Assembly (NCBI GenBank): GCA_910583695.1
Contig: CAJTZL010000006.1
Coordinates: 1 to 64,000 of the forward strand
Source of the DNA: an uncultured Oscillibacter sp.
GTDB taxonomy: Bacteria; Bacillota; Clostridia; Oscillospirales; Oscillospiraceae
Length of the DNA stretch: 64,000 bases
Reading direction: 5' to 3'
The position numbers and the translations under genes are program-made. Positions 60,605 through 64,000 of this stretch are shown in pieces. Below the pieces are notes generated by a model that saw nothing but the letters and a program-made list of their open reading frames with translations, made no database searches and was not told the DNA's origin. Position 1 is the stretch's first letter. Every line of letters starts with the position of its first letter.

Positions 60605-61075
60605 TCACACCTCCTCTAATTGAATTTTCAGCTTCGCCCGGGCTCGGGCCAGCCGGGTCTGGACCGTGGACGCGTTCAAGCCCAGCAGCTCCCCCACCTC
60701 GTCCACTTTGTAGCCCTCGTAATAATAGAGGTACAGCGGAACGCGGTACTTGGCAGGGAGCTCCATGACCTCCTGAAACAGCGTCTGCCGGGCCGGATCT
60801 GAGAATACCGGCTCCGGGCACTGGTCCAGGGGCACCGTGCGCTTGCGCCAGGGATGCGCGCTCATCCGCTTACACTCGTTCAGGGCCACCCGGACCAGCC
60901 AATGGCGCAGATGGTCTTCCCCCTGAAAGTCCGTATCCGTCCTCCAGAGGCGAAGCATGGCGTTTTGGGCCGCGTCCTCCGCGTCTGCGGGATTCCGGAA
61001 CCAGTTCAGGGCAATCCGGTACACCATGTCCAGATACCGCTCTGCGGCGTCCGTAAATTGTCGTTCTGTCAGCAT
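60605..61075 (-). CDS. ECF RNA polymerase sigma factor
   Basis: 156 aa. Region 2 (RYLDMVYRIALNWFRNPADAEDAAQ, LRHWLVRVALNECKR) and region 4 (LPAKYRVPLYLYYYEGYKVDEVGELLGLNASTVQTRLARAR). AAGGAGAG precedes ATG 61075. The upstream region has a perfect 12-bp dyad at 61157-61184. Confidence 0.9.
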   Translation of the reverse strand: MLTERQFTDAAERYLDMVYRIALNWFRNPADAEDAAQNAMLRLWRTDTDFQGEDHLRHWLVRVALNECKRMSAHPWRKRTVPLDQCPEPVFSDPARQTLFQEVMELPAKYRVPLYLYYYEGYKVDEVGELLGLNASTVQTRLARARAKLKIQLEEV

Positions 61076-61156
61076 ATGCAGCTCTCCTTGAAAGGCCTTT
61101 CGACAGCAATACCCAGCGAAGGAGAAAAATATCCCATGGGATGAAAAAACTTTTTT

Positions 61157-61184
61157 ATTGCACAAAAACTAATTTTTGTGCAAT
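61157..61184. repeat. Perfect 12-bp inverted repeat with CTAA loop upstream of the ECF sigma gene
   Basis: ATTGCACAAAAA, CTAA, TTTTTGTGCAAT, in an AT-rich patch. No T-run follows on either strand, so it is not a simple terminator. It has the same 12-N4-12 layout and nearly the same arms as the dyad at 5729-5758. Nearby is a smaller palindrome ATCCCATGGGAT. Confidence 0.65.
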
Positions 61185-61201
61185 AACTGGAGTGATTATG
61201 A

Positions 61202-61227
61202 AAAAAGAGGGCTTTCGCCCTCTTTTT
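61202..61227 (-). terminator. Terminator of tyrS
   Basis: 11-bp stem AAAAAGAGGGC / GCCCTCTTTTT with TTTC loop, at the tyrS stop. Confidence 0.85.
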
Positions 61228-62453
61228 CACCGGGTATACGCCCGGTGGAACACCTTTTTGCCCTTTTTGATGATAACGCCCTCTCCCTGGAAGTCTGCCT
61301 GATCAAAGGCTTCGGAAATGTCCGCCACCTTCCGGTCGTTCACCAGCACGCCTCCCTGCTGAATCAGCCGCCGGGCCTCTCCGTTGGAGGGGCACAGGCC
61401 GCAGGATACCAGCAGGGCGATGGCCCCGATCTTTCCGTCCTCGAACTTGGCGGCGGGCAGCTCCGTAGAGGGCATGTGCTCCGTGGAGCCGCTGCCCGCA
61501 AAGAGGCCCCGGGCGGTCTCCTGGGCCTTTTCTGCCTCCTCCCGGCCGTGGACCAGCTTGGTCAGCTCATAGGCCAGGATTTCCTTGGCCCGGTTCAGCT
61601 GGCTTCCCTCCCACTTGTCCATGGCGTCGATTTCCTCCAGGGGCAGGAAGGTCAGCATGCGGATGCATTTCAGCACATCCGCGTCCCCCACGTTCCGCCA
61701 GTACTGGTAGAACTCAAAGGGGGTGGTCTTGCTGGGATCCAGCCATACCGCGCCCTTGGCGGTCTTGCCCATCTTTTTGCCCTCGGAGTTCATCAGCAGG
61801 GTGATGGTCATGGCATAGGCGTCCTTGCCCAGCTTCCGGCGGATCAGCTCCGTGCCGCCCAGCATGTTGCTCCACTGGTCATCGCCGCCAAACTGCATGT
61901 TGCAGCCCAAGGTCTGGAACATGTGGTAGAAGTCATAGGACTGCATGATCATATAGTTGAACTCCAGGAAGCTGAGGCCCTTCTCCATCCGCTGCTTGTA
62001 GCACTCCGCCCGGAGCATGTTGTTGACGGAAAAACAGGCGCCGACTTCCCGCAGGAGCTCGATATAGTTCAGCTTCATCAGCCATTCGGCGTTGTTTACC
62101 ATGATGGCCTTATCCGGTCCGAACTCGATAAACCGCTCCATCTGCTTTTTGAAGCAGTCGCAATTGTGCTGGATGGTTTCCGTGGTCATCATCTGCCGCA
62201 TGTCCGTCCGGCCGGAGGGGTCCCCCACCATGCCGGTGCCGCCGCCGATCAGGGCAATGGGCCGGTTCCCCGCCATTTGCAGCCGCTTCATCAGGCACAG
62301 GGCCATGAAATGGCCCACGTGGAGGCTGTCCGCCGTAGGGTCGAAGCCGATGTAGAACACGGCCTTGCCGTTGTTCACCAGCTCCCGGATCTCTTCCTCG
62401 TCTGTTACCTGGGCAATGAGGCCCCGGGCTCTCAGCTCTTCATAAATCTGCAT
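61227..62453 (-). CDS. tyrS: Tyrosine--tRNA ligase
   Basis: 408 aa class I synthetase. HIGH-like HVGHF in PTADSLHVGHFMALC, KMSKS-like KKMGKT, and an S4 RNA-binding domain at the C-terminus (SNGEARRLIQQGGVLVNDRKV). ATG 62453 has AAAGGAG upstream and follows a T-box leader. It is a TyrZ/TyrS-type bacterial enzyme. Confidence 0.95.
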   Translation of the reverse strand: MQIYEELRARGLIAQVTDEEEIRELVNNGKAVFYIGFDPTADSLHVGHFMALCLMKRLQMAGNRPIALIGGGTGMVGDPSGRTDMRQMMTTETIQHNCDCFKKQMERFIEFGPDKAIMVNNAEWLMKLNYIELLREVGACFSVNNMLRAECYKQRMEKGLSFLEFNYMIMQSYDFYHMFQTLGCNMQFGGDDQWSNMLGGTELIRRKLGKDAYAMTITLLMNSEGKKMGKTAKGAVWLDPSKTTPFEFYQYWRNVGDADVLKCIRMLTFLPLEEIDAMDKWEGSQLNRAKEILAYELTKLVHGREEAEKAQETARGLFAGSGSTEHMPSTELPAAKFEDGKIGAIALLVSCGLCPSNGEARRLIQQGGVLVNDRKVADISEAFDQADFQGEGVIIKKGKKVFHRAYTR

Positions 62454-62466
62454 GTTGTTCTTCTCC

Positions 62467-62765
62467 TTTAGTTCAGATTCCCCGGAGGGAACGAAAAAAC
62501 GCCCCGTCCCGGTGGGGACAGAGGGCGAAAACATTCGCGGTACCACCTCTGGTTCGCCGCCTTCTCACAAAAACGGCCTCATGGAGTGCCAACACACTCC
62601 CGCGCGGTAACGGGCGCACCCGGCGCGCGCCTACTGGGAAGAATCTCCTCCGTTCGGGCGCCAGCTCCCAGGCGTATTCGCCGTCCGCCTTCCTCCCCCT
62701 TCCACCAAACCAGGGGCTCTCTTTGCGAAGGACATGACGGGTACTGGTCCTTTTCATCACTGTAA
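62467..62765 (-). promoter_or_regulatory. Tyr-specific T-box riboswitch leader of tyrS
   Basis: Minus strand. Stem I base AGGACCAGTAC (about 62755-62740), specifier loop GAATACGCC with the Tyr codon UAC at 62676-62674, the T-box AGGTGGTACCGCG at 62549-62537, and a GC-rich terminator stem followed by TTTTTT at about 62500-62490. Uncharged tRNA-Tyr should bind the specifier and the T-box, stopping termination. Confidence 0.92.
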
Positions 62766-62770
62766 GGCGT

Positions 62771-62799
62771 ATTGTAGCAGACGCAGGCGGAATTGTCAA
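62771..62799 (-). promoter_or_regulatory. Promoter of the tyrS leader
   Basis: Minus strand TTGACA (62799-62794), 17 bases, TACAAT (62776-62771). Transcription would start just before the T-box stem I. Confidence 0.75.
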
Positions 62800-62831
62800 C
62801 ACAAACCGGAGGGAGAAATTCCGCCTGTACA

Positions 62832-62860
62832 TTGATACTCGAACCTGAATATGATAAAAT
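62832..62860 (+). promoter_or_regulatory. Promoter upstream of the SPL gene
   Basis: TTGATA (62832-62837), 17 bases, TAAAAT (62855-62860). Confidence 0.6.
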
Positions 62861-62905
62861 AAAGAAAATAAAACAGGGCAGGCCCATGAAAAAAAGAGGC
62901 CCGTC

Positions 62906-62984
62906 ATGAAAAAACGCATGCTTGCCGCACTGATCCTTTGTCTGCTTCCTCGTATACCGTGAGGAAATCACCCTGGAAGCCTAA
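62906..62984 (+). pseudogene. Possible remnant of a small secreted protein gene
   Basis: ATG 62906 opens a signal-peptide-like start MKKRMLAALILCLLP that stops at 62962; a different frame right after gives YREEITLEA and a stop at 62984. The two could be the ends of one gene with its middle deleted. No family is recognised. Confidence 0.3.
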
Positions 62985-63012
62985 ACAGCCCTGCCCATGA
63001 GAGGAGAACCGG

Positions 63013-63900
63013 ATGGAGTATATCCCCGCCAAGTCCATCGTAAACCGGACCAAGGACCCCAGCTGGTTCGGCACGGAGTACAACATGAACATCTACCGAG
63101 GCTGCTGCCACGGCTGTATCTATTGCGACAGCCGGAGCGACTGCTACCACAACGAGGGCTTTGACCAAGTTCGGGCCAAGGCGGACGCTTTGCGCATCAT
63201 CCGGGACGACCTGGAGAGCAAGGTCAAGCCGGGCGTCGTGGGAACCGGCTCCATGAGCGACCCCTACAACCCCTTTGAAGAGGAGCTCCAGCTCACCCGC
63301 CGGGCTTTGACCCTGCTGGAGGCCTACGGCTTCGGCGTGGCCATCGCCACCAAAAGCGACCTCATCCTCCGGGACATCGACGTGCTGTCCTCCATCCACC
63401 GGACCATGCCCGCCATCTGCAAAATCACCCTCACCACCTGCGACGACGCCCTGGCCGCCAAGGTGGAGCCCTATGCCCCTTCTCCCTCCCGCCGCCTGGC
63501 GGCGGTGGAGCGGCTCAGCGCGGCGGGGCTGTTCACCGGCATTTTGATGATGCCCATTCTCCCCTTTCTGGAGGACAGCCCGGAAAACATCCGGGAAATC
63601 GTGGACCGGGCGGCGGATGCAGGGGCCCGGTTTGTCTACCCTGCCCTGGGCATGACCTGCCGGGCGGGACAACGGGAGTACTTTTACCGGAAATTAGAGG
63701 AGCATTTCCCCGGCCAGGGTTTGGCGGAACGGTATCGGCGGCGGTATGGCCCCCGGTACGAGTGCGCCAGCCCCAAGGCTCGGGTCCTGTGGGAGATCTT
63801 CCGGGAAGCCTGTAACCGCCGGGGACTGCTGTACTCCATGGGGCGCATTGTCACCGCCTCCCGGCGGGGGCATGAATCGGATCAGCTCAGCTTGTTTTAG
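63013..63900 (+). CDS. SPL-family radical SAM protein
   Basis: 295 aa, related to spore photoproduct lyase and the SplB-like radical SAM group. N-terminal SIVNRTKDPSWFGTEYNMNI, then GCCHGCIYCDSRS with a CxxxCxxC cluster site, GTGSMSDPYNPFEEELQLTR and the C-terminal Cys region. The catalytic Cys of true SplB was not verified. GGAGAACCGG precedes the ATG. It could act in DNA repair or an unknown radical reaction. Confidence 0.85.
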   Translation: MEYIPAKSIVNRTKDPSWFGTEYNMNIYRGCCHGCIYCDSRSDCYHNEGFDQVRAKADALRIIRDDLESKVKPGVVGTGSMSDPYNPFEEELQLTRRALTLLEAYGFGVAIATKSDLILRDIDVLSSIHRTMPAICKITLTTCDDALAAKVEPYAPSPSRRLAAVERLSAAGLFTGILMMPILPFLEDSPENIREIVDRAADAGARFVYPALGMTCRAGQREYFYRKLEEHFPGQGLAERYRRRYGPRYECASPKARVLWEIFREACNRRGLLYSMGRIVTASRRGHESDQLSLF

Positions 63901-64000
63901 GACTTGCCTAGAAGGAGGCGAAATGCCATGTTCCAGGTAGGTCCTAAAAAAATGTTCTGACCATGCAGCATTTTCCCCCTCTGAACGGTATTCCCTGTAG
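63901..64000. other. Window end, no gene recognised
   Basis: A strong GAAGGAGG site is followed only by very short frames (ATG 63924 and 63929). AGGAC...GTCCT arms at about 63899 and 63945 could pair around it. What lies beyond cannot be seen. Confidence 0.3.

Noticed and set aside
1..64000. tRNA, rRNA or CRISPR array
   Set aside because: Looked for cloverleaf ends, rRNA signatures and regular repeat-spacer units; none seen by eye.

Overview
The window looks like a chromosome segment from a spore-forming, butyrate-producing Firmicute of the Oscillospiraceae (Flavonifractor / Lawsonibacter / Intestinimonas type); the genus is inference. The evidence is a GC-rich backbone, a B. subtilis-like order of sporulation and housekeeping genes, the full spoIIIA operon, spoIVA, spoVM and cotJ, a butyryl-CoA:acetate CoA-transferase, a Tyr T-box and an IspH-S1 fusion protein. 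No rRNA, tRNA or CRISPR array was seen.

Layout. 1-2510: one end of an integrative element, with a pilin-like fragment, a mazF remnant, a small protein and a large serine recombinase. It is inserted inside cotJC, the manganese-catalase-like spore coat gene, next to a fused cotJA-cotJB. 3.3-6.9 kb: cwlD-radA, then a Xer-like recombinase behind a small leader ORF. 7-11 kb: an amidase-domain protein, an AraC/GyrI regulator, and divergent fba and pfk. 11-12 kb: an AT-rich island with a decayed gene. 12-15.5 kb: an ECF sigma/partner pair, coaX, ogt and a CPCC protein. 15.6-21.7 kb: spoIVA, an amino-acid ABC transporter, a SPOCS-LysM protein, a 22-codon spoVM and a small membrane protein. 21.8-34.4 kb: a reverse-strand superoperon yicC-remA-gmk-rpoZ-priA-def-fmt-(peptidase)-rsmB-rlmN-prpC-prkC-rsgA, in the B. 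subtilis order. 34.4-39.1 kb: cdaA-cdaR-rseC-DUF5685-DnaJ-TPR. 39.2-44.4 kb: a cysteine desulfurase-like gene with DUF3343, ispF-ispD-carD and the CoA-transferase. 44.6-53.8 kb: ispH/rpsA-plsC-cmk-FAD enzyme-RpiR-ispA-xseB-xseA, an inserted XRE/small-gene pair, nusB and asp23. 53.9-58.6 kb: spoIIIAH to spoIIIAA. 58.7-64 kb: an XRE/membrane pair, a second ECF/DUF4179 pair, tyrS with its T-box, and an SPL-family radical SAM gene.

How the genes work together. Several genes serve mother-cell development: SpoIVA and SpoVM for the coat basement layer, SpoIIIAA-AH for the feeding channel, CotJ for the coat, CwlD for cortex. Four sites share a sigma-E-like promoter pattern. The most interesting observations are the element that splits cotJC and may behave as a developmental intervening sequence; a pair of perfect 12-N4-12 dyads of the same design at two distant loci; a leader ORF apparently coupled to a Xer recombinase; and an XRE repressor with a duplicated operator in the slot where B. 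subtilis carries folD.
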